From Butyrivibrio sp. (GTDB lineage: Bacteria > Bacillota > Clostridia > Lachnospirales > Lachnospiraceae): 48,700 nucleotides of DNA. Each line of letters begins with the position of its first letter. Positions within the stretch are counted from its first letter, which is position 1. The notes below the pieces were generated by a model. The model searched no databases and was not told the DNA's origin. It saw only the letters and a program-made list of their open reading frames with translations. The stretch is taken from contig SVFV01000027.1 in the NCBI GenBank assembly GCA_015056655.1, forward strand, positions 1 to 48,700. The letters are read 5' to 3'. A program made the position numbers and the translations under genes. Below, piece by piece: positions 34,869 through 44,117 of the stretch.

Positions 34869-35734
34869 TGGTAATGACAATTTGTAAAGTAGTTTTATTT
34901 ATTTTGCTTGCACCTATCTTAGGTGGCCTCATGGAAGGTCTCGACAGAGTTGTTTCTGCAAGAATGCAGGGAAGACAGGGCCCGCCCCTTCTTCAGCCTT
35001 TCTATGATGTATACAAGCTTTTAGCTAAGCAGACAACCGTTGTAAATAGTATCCAGATTCTTTTTGTAATTGCTTATCTGGTATTTACAATCTTTACCGG
35101 TGCATTGTTCTTTGGCGGCGGAGATATGCTTTTGTTATTCTTTGCTCTTTCAATGTCAGAGGTAATGATGGTTCTTGCTGCTTATTCAACAAACGGCCCT
35201 TACAGTGCACTTGGTGCTAACCGTGAGCTTCTTCAGATGATGTGCTACGAGCCTATGATCCTTCTTGTAGCTATCGGTTTCTACGAAGTTGGCGGAAGCT
35301 TTATGGTAAACGACCTTGTTAATGTTGATGCGCCTGCAGTATTTAAGATTCCTGGAATGCTTATAGGATTCCTCTTCATACTTACTATCAAATTCAGAAA
35401 GTCACCTTTTGATATGAGTACATCACACCATGCTCACCAGGAGATGGTTAAGGGACTTACATCTGATATTTCTGGTAACAACCTTGCACTCTATGAGATA
35501 GCAGAGTGGTATGACGAGGTACTTATGATGGGTATCCTTGCTATGTTCTTCATTTGCAAGAATCCTATAAGTATCGTAGTTGCTATTGTATGTTGCATAA
35601 TCTTTTATCTGATGGAGACGCTTATTGATAATGTATTCCCTCGTGTGAAGTACATTGTTATGCTGGTTTCTTCCTGGGTGGTAATCCTTGTGACAGCCGG
35701 TACAAATCTGCTGATCCTCAGCGTAATTCATTGA
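34868..35734 (+). CDS. echB: Ech hydrogenase subunit EchB (NuoH/HyfC family)
   Basis: The membrane anchor that links the soluble hydrogenase arm to the antiporter subunit. It has 288 residues and about eight hydrophobic segments. The cytoplasmic loops match the NuoH/HycD family: GLDRVVSARMQGRQGPP, QPFYDVYKLLAKQ, and KFRKSPFDMSTSHHAHQE, the last facing the [NiFe] arm. It starts at the stop of echA (TGATG), with GGAGG eight bases upstream. Confidence 0.95.
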   Translation: MVMTICKVVLFILLAPILGGLMEGLDRVVSARMQGRQGPPLLQPFYDVYKLLAKQTTVVNSIQILFVIAYLVFTIFTGALFFGGGDMLLLFFALSMSEVMMVLAAYSTNGPYSALGANRELLQMMCYEPMILLVAIGFYEVGGSFMVNDLVNVDAPAVFKIPGMLIGFLFILTIKFRKSPFDMSTSHHAHQEMVKGLTSDISGNNLALYEIAEWYDEVLMMGILAMFFICKNPISIVVAIVCCIIFYLMETLIDNVFPRVKYIVMLVSSWVVILVTAGTNLLILSVIH

Positions 35735-35752
35735 TTTAGGTTAGGAGATAAT

Positions 35753-36418
35753 ATGAAAATTTCAAAATCACCCTGGGTCTTACATTATGATGGTTCAAGC
35801 TGCAACGGCTGTGATATTGAGGTTCTTGCAACAATGACTCCTCTCTATGATGTAGAGAGATTCGGTATTATCAACACAGGTAACCCCAAGCACGCAGATG
35901 TCCTTCTTTTAACAGGAGGCATCAATGCACAGACAGCTCCCGTTGTTCGTCAGCTTTACAACCAGATGCCAGATCCCAAAGTAGTTATAGCTTGTGGAAT
36001 ATGCTCCTGCGATGGAGGTATTTTCAAGGATTGTTATAACATCTTAGGCGGCTCCGATAAGGTTGTTCCTGTAGATGTTTACGTTCCCGGATGCGCAGTT
36101 CGTCCGGAGGCACTTATTGACGGTGTTGTTAAGGCTCTTGCTATCCTTGAGGAGAAGAGAGTTAAGGTTAAGGAATCCATGAAGCAGGGATACTGCACAG
36201 TGGATTACAGTAAGATTGCTGTTCGTATGAAGGCTGAGGATTATGATCCTACAACTCAGTACGACGAGGTTCTTACAGAAGAGGCACTTCGTGAGCAGGC
36301 AGAGGCAAAGATCGCTCAGACAAATAAGCCTGCACCTAAGCCGGCAGCTCCTGCAGCACCCGCAGCTAATGCTCAGCCAGCAGCTGCACCTAAGAAAGAT
36401 GAAGGAGGAAACGCCTAA
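35753..36418 (+). CDS. echC: Ech hydrogenase small subunit EchC
   Basis: The small hydrogenase subunit carrying the proximal [4Fe-4S] cluster, NuoB-like. Cluster ligands are visible as Cys17 and Cys20 (SSCNGCDIE), Cys81 (ACGIC) and Cys114 (VPGCAVRPE). Extra Cys occur at 84, 86 and 94. The last 28 or so residues (about 192-221) are an Ala/Pro-rich tail with a charged end, which I do not expect in the core family. It has 221 residues and a ribosome site AGGAG. Confidence 0.95.
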   Translation: MKISKSPWVLHYDGSSCNGCDIEVLATMTPLYDVERFGIINTGNPKHADVLLLTGGINAQTAPVVRQLYNQMPDPKVVIACGICSCDGGIFKDCYNILGGSDKVVPVDVYVPGCAVRPEALIDGVVKALAILEEKRVKVKESMKQGYCTVDYSKIAVRMKAEDYDPTTQYDEVLTEEALREQAEAKIAQTNKPAPKPAAPAAPAANAQPAAAPKKDEGGNA

Positions 36419-36751
36419 ATGAATACAGAGTTTAAAATTGTTAAGGCGGAAGAGATCATCGATGAGGCGCAGAGGCTCAAGCATGATGGATATCACCTTA
36501 TGCAGCAGTGTTCTACAAGAACACCTGAGGGATATGAACTGGTATATACATTCGGTAAAGCACTTGATGTAACTCAGGTAAAGATAATCTTATCTGATGG
36601 CCAGAGCATCAATAGTATTAGCAGCGTGTTCCCTTGCGCATTTTTGTATGAGAATGAAATACATGACTTGTTTGGTGTAGATATTCAGATGATAAGCCTT
36701 GATTATCAGGGCGCGTTTTATCGTACAGCTATTGAAACACCTTTTAAGTAG
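36419..36751 (+). CDS. echD: Ech hydrogenase subunit EchD (NuoC/30-kDa-like)
   Basis: A small soluble subunit, related to NuoC, in the peripheral arm. The 110 residues include VYTFGKALDV and the family motif CAFLYENEIHDLFGVDI. It is directly after the echC stop, with GAAGGAGG as ribosome site inside the echC end, so the two are coupled. The downstream gap to echE holds two hairpins. Confidence 0.9.
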   Translation: MNTEFKIVKAEEIIDEAQRLKHDGYHLMQQCSTRTPEGYELVYTFGKALDVTQVKIILSDGQSINSISSVFPCAFLYENEIHDLFGVDIQMISLDYQGAFYRTAIETPFK

Positions 36752-36757
36752 CTGTGA

Positions 36758-36821
36758 GAACCTGGCGAGGTATTCTCGAGCCTGGTTCGAACGTGTTACG
36801 CTGAGTGAAACGAAGCGTAAC
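36758..36821 (+). repeat. Two hairpins between echD and echE
   Basis: The first has arms GAACC/GGTTC (36758-36762 with 36784-36788) enclosing CGAG/CTCG (36766-36769 with 36775-36778). The second is a perfect 8-bp stem GTTACGCT/AGCGTAAC (36795-36802 with 36814-36821). No T run follows, so they are not classical terminators. They sit in the only large gap of the ech operon and may stabilise or separate mRNA segments, or belong to a dispersed palindromic repeat. Confidence 0.6.
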
Positions 36822-36859
36822 TTCCTTCCAACGATTATGAATTATAATAAGGAGAAAAA

Positions 36860-37945
36860 ATGTCAACTAGAAGTGTAATTCCTTTTGGACCTCAGCATCC
36901 CGTTTTACCTGAGCCTATACATCTTGACCTGGTACTCGAGGATGAGAAGGTAGTACAGGCTATTCCTTCCATTGGTTTCATCCATCGTGGTTTGGAGAAG
37001 CTTGTAGATAAAAAAGATTTTCATGAAATGGTATATGTAGCTGAGCGTATCTGCGGTATTTGTTCACTCGGACATGGTCTTGGCTACTGTGATGCTGTTG
37101 AGCATATTATGGATTTAGAGGTACCTGATAGAGCAAAGTATCTTAGAACCATGCTTTCAGAACTCAGCAGAATGCATTCACATATGCTTTGGCTCGGCCT
37201 TTTGGCTGATGCTTTCGGATTTGAGTCACTTTACATGGAGTGCTGGAGAATCCGTGAAGAAATCCTTGATATGTTCGAGATTGCTACTGGTGGTCGTGTT
37301 ATCTTCTCTATCATGAAGATTGGCGGTCTCAGAAGAGATATCCCTGACGATATGTTAAGAGATTTCAGATCAAGACTTGATAGCATTGAAGAGGGTCTTA
37401 ATATCGTAGCTAAGCCTTTCATCGATGATCCTGCAGTTAAGAATCGTCTTGTAGGTGTGGGTATTCTTACACCTGAGAAGGCAGATCTTCTTGGTACAGC
37501 AGGTCCTTTCCTTCGTGCTAGCGGAATTGCCCGTGATATCAGATCCACAGGCTACTGCGCATACGGAGATATTGAGTTTGAGCCTATCACAAGCACAGGC
37601 TGTGACTCTTATGCTCGTACAGAAGTACGTATTAAAGAGATTTACCAGGCAATCGATATCATGCGTCAGTGTATCGATAAGATGCCTGCAGGTGCTGTTG
37701 AAGTTCCGGTTAAGCCTAACCAGCTTCCTAATGGTGAGTACATGACCAGAATTGAGCAGCCCAGAGGTGAAGCTCTTTACTATGTAAAGGCTAATGGAAC
37801 TAAGTTCCTGGATCGTATGAGAGTAAGAACTCCCACATTTGCGAATATCCCGGCACTTGTTGATTGCCTAGCAGGTTGTGACTTTGCTGATGTTCCGATT
37901 CTTGTACTTACAATCGATCCTTGCATCAGTTGCACAGAGCGCTAA
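36860..37945 (+). CDS. echE: Ech hydrogenase large subunit EchE ([NiFe] catalytic subunit)
   Basis: The catalytic subunit, related to NuoD. The nickel-iron ligands are four Cys in two CxxC pairs: Cys65/Cys68 (ERICGICSLGHG) and Cys355/Cys358 (DPCISCTER). The protein ends three residues after the last Cys, so there is no C-terminal extension to be cleaved during maturation, as known for other Ech enzymes. It has 361 residues. The N-terminal IPFGPQHPVLPEPI and the IHRGLEKL motif match the family. Ribosome site: AAGGAG. Confidence 0.97.
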   Translation: MSTRSVIPFGPQHPVLPEPIHLDLVLEDEKVVQAIPSIGFIHRGLEKLVDKKDFHEMVYVAERICGICSLGHGLGYCDAVEHIMDLEVPDRAKYLRTMLSELSRMHSHMLWLGLLADAFGFESLYMECWRIREEILDMFEIATGGRVIFSIMKIGGLRRDIPDDMLRDFRSRLDSIEEGLNIVAKPFIDDPAVKNRLVGVGILTPEKADLLGTAGPFLRASGIARDIRSTGYCAYGDIEFEPITSTGCDSYARTEVRIKEIYQAIDIMRQCIDKMPAGAVEVPVKPNQLPNGEYMTRIEQPRGEALYYVKANGTKFLDRMRVRTPTFANIPALVDCLAGCDFADVPILVLTIDPCISCTER

Positions 37946-37965
37946 TAGAAAGAAGGTAGGAAGAT

Positions 37966-38472
37966 TTGAGTCTGATTAATTTTAATAAAACCGTAATCAA
38001 AAATCTGTTCTCCAAGCCTGCGACTCGCAAGTATCCTTTTGAACCCAAGGTATATCCGGAGCGTACTCGCGGACATGTAGTGAACGATATGGATGTTTGT
38101 ATCCTTTGCGGACTTTGCTCAATCAAGTGTCCCACAAGAGCTATCACTGTAGATAAGGCAGCTAAGACATGGAACATCAGACCTATGAGCTGCATCCAGT
38201 GCAGATGCTGTGTGGACAATTGTCCTAAGAAATGTCTGTCTATGGATACACAGTATACAGAGCCCGGTTCTGAGAAGGTAACAAAGTCCTTCCCTCAGTC
38301 TGAGAAGGCTATTGCAGCTCAGGAAGCTCTTATGAAGGCAGCTAAAGAGCGTGCAGCCGCAGCAGCTGCAGCAAAAGCAACAGCGGGCGGAGCAGCACCT
38401 GCAGCAAATGCAGCAGCTCCCGCAGCAAATGCAGCTCCTGCAGCACCTGCTACTGAAAAGAAAGAAGACTAA
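37966..38472 (+). CDS. echF: Ech hydrogenase subunit EchF (2x[4Fe-4S] ferredoxin-like)
   Basis: The electron-entry subunit with two ferredoxin motifs, CILCGLCSIKCP and CIQCRCCVDNCP, each ligating a [4Fe-4S] cluster. The last 50 residues (about 118-168) form an Ala-rich tail with AAPAAN-type repeats and a charged end, like the EchC tail. The start is TTG, chosen because AGGAAG lies just upstream and no ATG fits. It has 168 residues. It would take electrons from reduced ferredoxin and pass them to EchC. Confidence 0.94.
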   Translation: MSLINFNKTVIKNLFSKPATRKYPFEPKVYPERTRGHVVNDMDVCILCGLCSIKCPTRAITVDKAAKTWNIRPMSCIQCRCCVDNCPKKCLSMDTQYTEPGSEKVTKSFPQSEKAIAAQEALMKAAKERAAAAAAAKATAGGAAPAANAAAPAANAAPAAPATEKKED

Positions 38473-38475
38473 TAT

Positions 38476-40842
38476 ATGAAAGCACTTATCCGCGTCACTG
38501 GGGCTGTCCAGGGTGTTGGCTACAGACCTTTTGTGGCGGAGCTTGCAAGTAAATATGAGCTAAGCGGAGAAGTGAAGAACTGTGGTGGAATCGTTGAGAT
38601 TATTGCTCTTGGCGATGACGATAAAGTCAGAGCCTTTCATGAGGATTTGAAGTCAAAGCATCCTCATGGGAGCATAGTTCTTAACGCATCCATTCAGGAG
38701 ATTAAATATGAACCGGAGGGGTATAATGCCTTTTCCGGTTTTCATATTGTTCAAAGCACTTCAAAAGACTTCACAAACGCTTTTCCCGTTTTTCCTCCGG
38801 ACATTGGAATTTGTCCGGATTGTTTGCGTGAGCTTTTGGATGAGAATGACAGAAGATTTAGATATCCGTTGATCAGCTGTACCAGCTGTGGACCAAGATA
38901 TAGCATATTAAACAGTCTTCCCTATGACAGGGACAATATCACAATGGAAGTATATCCTATATGTCCTGACTGCGAAGCAGAGTACAAAAAAGGCAGACGC
39001 AGACATGCGCAGACAATTTCGTGTCATCATTGTGGTCCGCAGATGATATATAAAGAAAGGGATAACATCCTGTCAAAGGACGAGGCTGTCCTAAAGGCTA
39101 TAGAGATACTTAAAAATGGCGGAATTATTGGCCTTAAAGGTATCGGCGGGTATCAGCTTGTATGTTCACCTTCTGATGCTCATACAGTAGAGAGACTACG
39201 TGATATCAAAGGAAGAGAAAAGAAGCCTTTTGCAATCATGTTCTCTGACATTGAGGACATAAAAAATTATTGTATAGTAAGTGAAAGTGAAGAAGAGTAT
39301 TTAACTTCGGATGCAAGACCTATAGTTCTCCTTGATAGATGTAAGGAAGAATACGGATCTGAGATAGATAGAAGTTCTTTCATAAGTGATAATCAGAAGA
39401 TAATTGCAGAAAATGTATGTGGGAACTCCAGGCAGATTGGAGCATTTTTACCATCAAGTGGAATACATGAATTACTTGTACGGACACTTGGATGTCTTAT
39501 AGTGACAAGCGGTAATATTTCGGGAAATCCCATGATAGTGTCAGATTCTGAGTTTGAAGATAAGTTTTCAGACAAGGTAGATGGGATTTTATATTATGAG
39601 AGAGAGATAAAGCGTCCTTTGGATGATTCTGTGCTGTCGATAGTTAAACTATATGATGGAACGGAACAGGTAAGATTTATAAGAAGAGCCAGGGGGTATG
39701 TACCTCTTCCAGTTTTTCTTAATAAGCCATTGAAGGAACGTTATTTATATATAGCTTTTGGCGCTGATCTTAAGAATACCTTTGCTATTGGATATGGAGA
39801 CAGAATTATTCCCAGTCAGTTCTTTGGTGATATGGAAGAACTTTCAATTGCAGATGTACAGAGATCAGAGCTGAGTGAAGCATTGCGGATTTTTGGAGCT
39901 TTTGACCTTGAATCAGACAGAGTGGAGATTATAAGAGACCTTCATCCTGCGTATGTTTCATCAAAGGCTGCAGAAACGTTTGAAGAAAATTTAAAGCAGA
40001 AATGTAATTTAATAGAGATTCAGCATCATCATGCTCATATTGGATCAGTTATGGCTGAGCATGGCCTGACAGAATGCTTAGGTGTTGCTTTCGATGGAAC
40101 AGGCTATGGCGTTGATAAGACAATATGGGGAAGCGAAGTCCTTATTTGTAAGGATGGCGACTTTGAGCGAGCAGAGCATTTAAAGCCTGTTAAAATAGTT
40201 GGTCAGGATGAGGCAATGAAAAATGCAGCTGTAAGTGGTACCTGCTATTTGCAGAATGCTGGCATAGATGATATAGTCCTTTTACCTGATGGCGATGATA
40301 AGCTGATAAAAGCTGCACTTAATGCAGGGATAAATGCATATCCTAATTCAGGAATGGGCAGACTGTTTGATGCGGTTTCAGCTATTCTTGGAATTTCTAA
40401 CTATAATTCCTATGAAGGTGAATGCGCAATTGACCTTCAGAATGCTGCTGAGGATTACATTAGAGAATGTAAGGAAAATGCCAAAGAGCCAACAGGAGAA
40501 CTCCTTAATTTTGGGGTATCTAATCTTGAATGGAATAGCGCAGATCTGATTAGAGATATAGTTAAGCGAAAAGAAAGCCAGGACGTAAAAGAGATTTCTT
40601 ATATGTTTCATAATACCCTTGCAAAGGCGGTTCTTGATGCATGTATGAGAATAAGAGAGAGTAATGGATTAAATGATGTATGTCTCTCTGGCGGTGTTTT
40701 TGCAAACAGGCTACTTTTAGCGCTTTGCAACAGATACTTAAAGGAAAATGGTTTTGTGGTATACTGTAACAGTATTTTGCCTACAAATGATAGTGGAATC
40801 AGCGTAGGTCAGATTTATCTGGATAGTTTTAGAAAGGAATAA
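38476..40842 (+). CDS. hypF: Carbamoyltransferase HypF
   Basis: Makes the CN ligands of the hydrogenase Fe centre from carbamoyl phosphate, passing them to HypE. Domains in order are acylphosphatase (about 1-90, with TGAVQGVGYRPF), two zinc-finger pairs at Cys113/116, 135/138, 163/166 and 183/186, a YrdC-like domain (about 200-390), and a Kae1/TsaD-like domain (about 400-788) with HHHAHIGSVMAEHG and FDGTGYG. It has 788 residues, complete. It follows echF by three bases, so hydrogenase and maturation genes form one transcript. Confidence 0.97.
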   Translation: MKALIRVTGAVQGVGYRPFVAELASKYELSGEVKNCGGIVEIIALGDDDKVRAFHEDLKSKHPHGSIVLNASIQEIKYEPEGYNAFSGFHIVQSTSKDFTNAFPVFPPDIGICPDCLRELLDENDRRFRYPLISCTSCGPRYSILNSLPYDRDNITMEVYPICPDCEAEYKKGRRRHAQTISCHHCGPQMIYKERDNILSKDEAVLKAIEILKNGGIIGLKGIGGYQLVCSPSDAHTVERLRDIKGREKKPFAIMFSDIEDIKNYCIVSESEEEYLTSDARPIVLLDRCKEEYGSEIDRSSFISDNQKIIAENVCGNSRQIGAFLPSSGIHELLVRTLGCLIVTSGNISGNPMIVSDSEFEDKFSDKVDGILYYEREIKRPLDDSVLSIVKLYDGTEQVRFIRRARGYVPLPVFLNKPLKERYLYIAFGADLKNTFAIGYGDRIIPSQFFGDMEELSIADVQRSELSEALRIFGAFDLESDRVEIIRDLHPAYVSSKAAETFEENLKQKCNLIEIQHHHAHIGSVMAEHGLTECLGVAFDGTGYGVDKTIWGSEVLICKDGDFERAEHLKPVKIVGQDEAMKNAAVSGTCYLQNAGIDDIVLLPDGDDKLIKAALNAGINAYPNSGMGRLFDAVSAILGISNYNSYEGECAIDLQNAAEDYIRECKENAKEPTGELLNFGVSNLEWNSADLIRDIVKRKESQDVKEISYMFHNTLAKAVLDACMRIRESNGLNDVCLSGGVFANRLLLALCNRYLKENGFVVYCNSILPTNDSGISVGQIYLDSFRKE

Positions 40843-40844
40843 AT

Positions 40845-41063
40845 ATGTGTGTTGCAATACCCGGAAGGGTTACAGAAATTAATGGAACTAAGGCTACAGT
40901 AGATTTTTCCGGTAATACCGTTGAAGCTGAGGCTGGCCTTGTAAAGATAAAGCTTGGTGACAGAGTACTTGTACATGCTGGATGCATAATTCAGACCATG
41001 TCTGATGAAGAGGCTGATGAGATGGAGGAATTATTCCGCGAAATAGAGGATATACAGCTTTAA
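40845..41063 (+). CDS. hypC: Hydrogenase assembly chaperone HypC
   Basis: A small chaperone that binds HypD and the large subunit precursor. The start MCVAIPG is diagnostic, with the essential Cys2 (after Met removal it is N-terminal). The rest is an OB-like fold and an acidic helix (DEEADEMEELFREIE). It has 72 residues. It starts two bases after the hypF stop, with AGGAA as ribosome site. Confidence 0.96.
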   Translation: MCVAIPGRVTEINGTKATVDFSGNTVEAEAGLVKIKLGDRVLVHAGCIIQTMSDEEADEMEELFREIEDIQL

Positions 41064-41064
41064 T

Positions 41065-42111
41065 ATGGATAGACTACAGGAAATAAAAGATAAAATAAAA
41101 AATTATGATGGTGAACCTTTGAACTTCATGGAGGTTTGCGGAACACATACAGCAGCTATTTCAGAGAATGGCATAGTGAATATGCTTTCTCCGAAAATCC
41201 ACCTTATTTCAGGTCCTGGTTGCCCCGTATGCGTAACGGTTACCGCTGTTATAGATAAGCTTACAGAGCTTTCACTTGAAGATAATACTACGGTCTTAAC
41301 CTTTGGAGATCTGATCAGGGTAAAGGGTTCGCAGATGTCTCTTGCAGATGCAAGAGCAAAGGGCGGAAGTGTGGAGATGCTGTATTCTCCTATGGATGCC
41401 ATAAAGCTTGCTCTTAAGAACAAGGATAGAAACTATGTGTTTGCTGCCATTGGTTTTGAAACAACTACACCTGTTTATTCCATGGTATTGGAAGAGGCAA
41501 TTAAGAATGATGTTAAGAACCTTAAGCTTTTAACCTCTCTAAAGACTATGCCTGAGGTTATCCGCTGGGTTTGCAAAAATACAAAGAATGTAGACGGCTT
41601 TTTGGCTCCAGGCCATGTATCAGCTGTTACTGGATCAGGACTATTTGAAGAGCTTTCAGAGGAGACTGGATTACCATTTGTTGTTGCAGGATTTGAAGGT
41701 GCTCAGTTACTCACAGCGGTATATGCGCTTGTTGGTATGAAGGGACACTCTGGAATGAAGAACCTCTACAAGAGTGTTGTTACCTATGAAGGTAATCTAG
41801 AAGCGCAGAAGGCGGCACTTAAGTACTTCGAGCCCTGTGATGCTTCCTGGAGAGGTATGGGAATGATACCTGGATCAGGTATGCGTCTTAGAAAAGAGTA
41901 TGAAGCTTACGACGCTGGAAGCTATGGTCTTGATGAAGATCACATGCCAAAGGGATGCAGCTGTGCTAAGGTATTGACTGGTGAGATTTCACCTGATGAA
42001 TGTCCTTTGTTTGGCAAAGCCTGCACTCCGGAGGATGCACATGGAGCATGCATGGTTTCAACTGAGGGAAGCTGCTATAACTACTATATTTCCGGAAGGA
42101 AAAGACACTAA
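41065..42111 (+). CDS. hypD: Hydrogenase maturation protein HypD
   Basis: The iron-sulphur scaffold on which Fe(CN)2CO is built. The key motifs CGTHT (Cys25) and GPGCPVC (Cys53, Cys56) are present, and a C-terminal Cys-rich part (GCSCAKVL, DECPLFGKAC, GACMVSTEGSC) ligates the [4Fe-4S] cluster. It has 348 residues. It starts one base after the hypC stop. Confidence 0.96.
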   Translation: MDRLQEIKDKIKNYDGEPLNFMEVCGTHTAAISENGIVNMLSPKIHLISGPGCPVCVTVTAVIDKLTELSLEDNTTVLTFGDLIRVKGSQMSLADARAKGGSVEMLYSPMDAIKLALKNKDRNYVFAAIGFETTTPVYSMVLEEAIKNDVKNLKLLTSLKTMPEVIRWVCKNTKNVDGFLAPGHVSAVTGSGLFEELSEETGLPFVVAGFEGAQLLTAVYALVGMKGHSGMKNLYKSVVTYEGNLEAQKAALKYFEPCDASWRGMGMIPGSGMRLRKEYEAYDAGSYGLDEDHMPKGCSCAKVLTGEISPDECPLFGKACTPEDAHGACMVSTEGSCYNYYISGRKRH

Positions 42112-42135
42112 ATTCAGATTTAAAGGAATAAAGCT

Positions 42136-43131
42136 ATGAACATAACAATGGCTCACGGAAGCGGAGGTGCTTCTACATCAGAGCTTATAGAGAGCGTTTT
42201 TGCAAAACATTTTAAAAATGATGTATTAGACAGAATGGAGGATTCCGCTGTAGTTCAGGGAAGTGAGAGAATCGCTGTTACTACAGACAGCTTTGTTGTT
42301 ACGCCTTACTTTTTCAATGGTGGAGATATCGGAAGACTTTCTGTATGCGGAACAGTAAATGACCTTTTGATGAGCGGAGCTGTTCCCCAATATATAACCT
42401 GCGGATGCATTCTCGAAGAGGGAATGGACATGGATGACCTTGATAAGATCATTGGCTCTATGGCTGAAACAGCCAAAGAAGCTGGAGTCATGGTTATTAC
42501 AGGTGATACCAAGGTTGTGGAAAAACGTGGAGAATTTGGCGGCATTATGATTAATACCACTGGCGTGGGTTTCATGCCAGTGGGTGTAAGCCTTTCTCCA
42601 GCAGGCTGTAAGGATGGCGATGTTATCATTGTTTCCGGCTATCTTGGAGATCACCATGCAGCCATTTTATCTGACAGAATGAATATCAAGAACAATATTA
42701 AGTCAGACAATGCACCTTTATCAGAGATGGTATCTGCACTTATAGAGAACAAGATTGAGCTTCATGCCATGAGAGACGTTACAAGAGGCGGACTTGGTAC
42801 AGTTTTGTCTGAGTTTGCAAAGGCAAGTAATGTAGAGATTGATATATATCAGGATAAGCTCCCGGTAAATCCTGAGGTTAGAGATTTCTGTAAGATGCTT
42901 GGTCTTGATCCGGTTTACATGGGCAATGAAGGCAAGATGATGTGCGTTGTTTCGAAGAAGGATTCTGAAAAGGCTCTTGAGCTTATCAGAAATTCAAAAT
43001 ATGGTGAGAACGCACAGATAATCGGAGAGGTAAAAGCTGCCGATAATAATAATGTGATACTTCATACCGCAATTGGAGGAGAGAGGATAATAGGACCTTT
43101 ATATGGAGAGGGTCTTCCCAGGATATGCTAG
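42136..43131 (+). CDS. hypE: Hydrogenase maturation protein HypE
   Basis: Dehydrates the carbamoyl group bound to its C-terminal Cys into a thiocyanate that donates CN. The signature C-terminus PRIC (Cys331) is intact. The N-terminal AHGSGGASTSELIE and DVTRGGLGTVLSE are the AIR-synthase ATP-binding elements. It has 331 residues. It is last in the ech-hyp operon; no hypA, hypB or endopeptidase gene follows, and no clear terminator is seen before the next promoter. Confidence 0.97.
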   Translation: MNITMAHGSGGASTSELIESVFAKHFKNDVLDRMEDSAVVQGSERIAVTTDSFVVTPYFFNGGDIGRLSVCGTVNDLLMSGAVPQYITCGCILEEGMDMDDLDKIIGSMAETAKEAGVMVITGDTKVVEKRGEFGGIMINTTGVGFMPVGVSLSPAGCKDGDVIIVSGYLGDHHAAILSDRMNIKNNIKSDNAPLSEMVSALIENKIELHAMRDVTRGGLGTVLSEFAKASNVEIDIYQDKLPVNPEVRDFCKMLGLDPVYMGNEGKMMCVVSKKDSEKALELIRNSKYGENAQIIGEVKAADNNNVILHTAIGGERIIGPLYGEGLPRIC

Positions 43132-43164
43132 GTTTTTTCAGTATTTGCAATATTTAGAGATTAA

Positions 43165-43193
43165 CTGGCATTAACTTCTAAATATGGTATAAT
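43165..43193 (+). promoter_or_regulatory. Promoter of the mecA gene
   Basis: CTGGCA (43165-43170), a 17-base spacer and perfect TATAAT (43188-43193) with an extended -10 (TGG just before). The leader includes a small GGATC/GATCC hairpin. Confidence 0.7.
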
Positions 43194-43251
43194 AGTCATG
43201 TTGTTTTACGAAAGGATCGTATCATAGATCCACGCATTAAAGGTATTATTT

Positions 43252-44088
43252 ATGAAGTTTACAAGAGTTAATAAGGATACAGTTAATTGCATAATCACAG
43301 AAGATGATATGGACGAGCAGGGACTTAAGCTCGAGGATCTTTTCCAGAAGAGTAAGGAAGCTATGGACTTCTTACATGATGTAATGGAGAAGGCTGTTGA
43401 GGAAGTCGACTATAAGCCTGCAGGAGATTTTACTCCTATGCAAATAACAGTTCTTCCAGATCATTCAATATCACTTACATTATCTGAGAATCTTGAGGGT
43501 GCTTTTGCTGATATGCTTAAGAACCTCACTGAGAAAGCAGGACTTAAGCTCCCTAAGAACTTTCTTGAGGAGCTTGGAGATGTTCCTGAGGAGGATAGAA
43601 TTCCCAAGCTTAGTGAATACCTTCAGAATCTTAAGGACTTTACCAATTCAGTCAGAGATATGGCTATGAAGGTTAATGATGAAATGGATGAGGCTTTTGG
43701 TGATACCAGTATTCCTGTTAAAAAGAGTAATAGGAAAACAAAGATAGAGCAGGAAAAGCCCACCGAAGAAATGTCAGAACTTGAAAAACTTAAGTTCCAG
43801 TCTTTCGTATTTGAATTTGACTGTCTTCGCACAGTTATTTCACTTGCCAAGCAGATTCCTGACACTGTTAATATGGGTAGTGTCCTTTACAAGAGCTCAT
43901 CTAATGGAAGATATTATGTGCTCTTTGATAGAAAGGATGAGAAGGCTAAGGCTTTTGCATCTGTGTTCTCGATTTGCTATGAGTATGGAGTTTTTGTTAC
44001 AAACAAGTCTATGGCTATTCTTCATATGGATGAGAACTTTGACTGTGTAATAAAGGAGAATGCTATTGAAAGTCTCAGAGCACTTTGA
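43252..44088 (+). CDS. mecA: Adaptor protein MecA
   Basis: A ClpC adaptor that recognises substrates with its N-terminal part and loads them onto ClpCP. The N-terminal fragment MKFTRVNKDTVNCIITEDDMDEQG and its following FQKSKEAMDFLHDVMEKA match the family. A charged variable middle (about 140-175) leads to a C-terminal ClpC-binding fold. It has 278 residues. Monocistronic between a promoter and a terminator. Distance from the Bacillus protein is considerable, so the name rests on overall layout. Confidence 0.85.
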   Translation: MKFTRVNKDTVNCIITEDDMDEQGLKLEDLFQKSKEAMDFLHDVMEKAVEEVDYKPAGDFTPMQITVLPDHSISLTLSENLEGAFADMLKNLTEKAGLKLPKNFLEELGDVPEEDRIPKLSEYLQNLKDFTNSVRDMAMKVNDEMDEAFGDTSIPVKKSNRKTKIEQEKPTEEMSELEKLKFQSFVFEFDCLRTVISLAKQIPDTVNMGSVLYKSSSNGRYYVLFDRKDEKAKAFASVFSICYEYGVFVTNKSMAILHMDENFDCVIKENAIESLRAL

Positions 44089-44117
44089 GTTTATATAGTA
44101 AACTGACCAGATTGATT

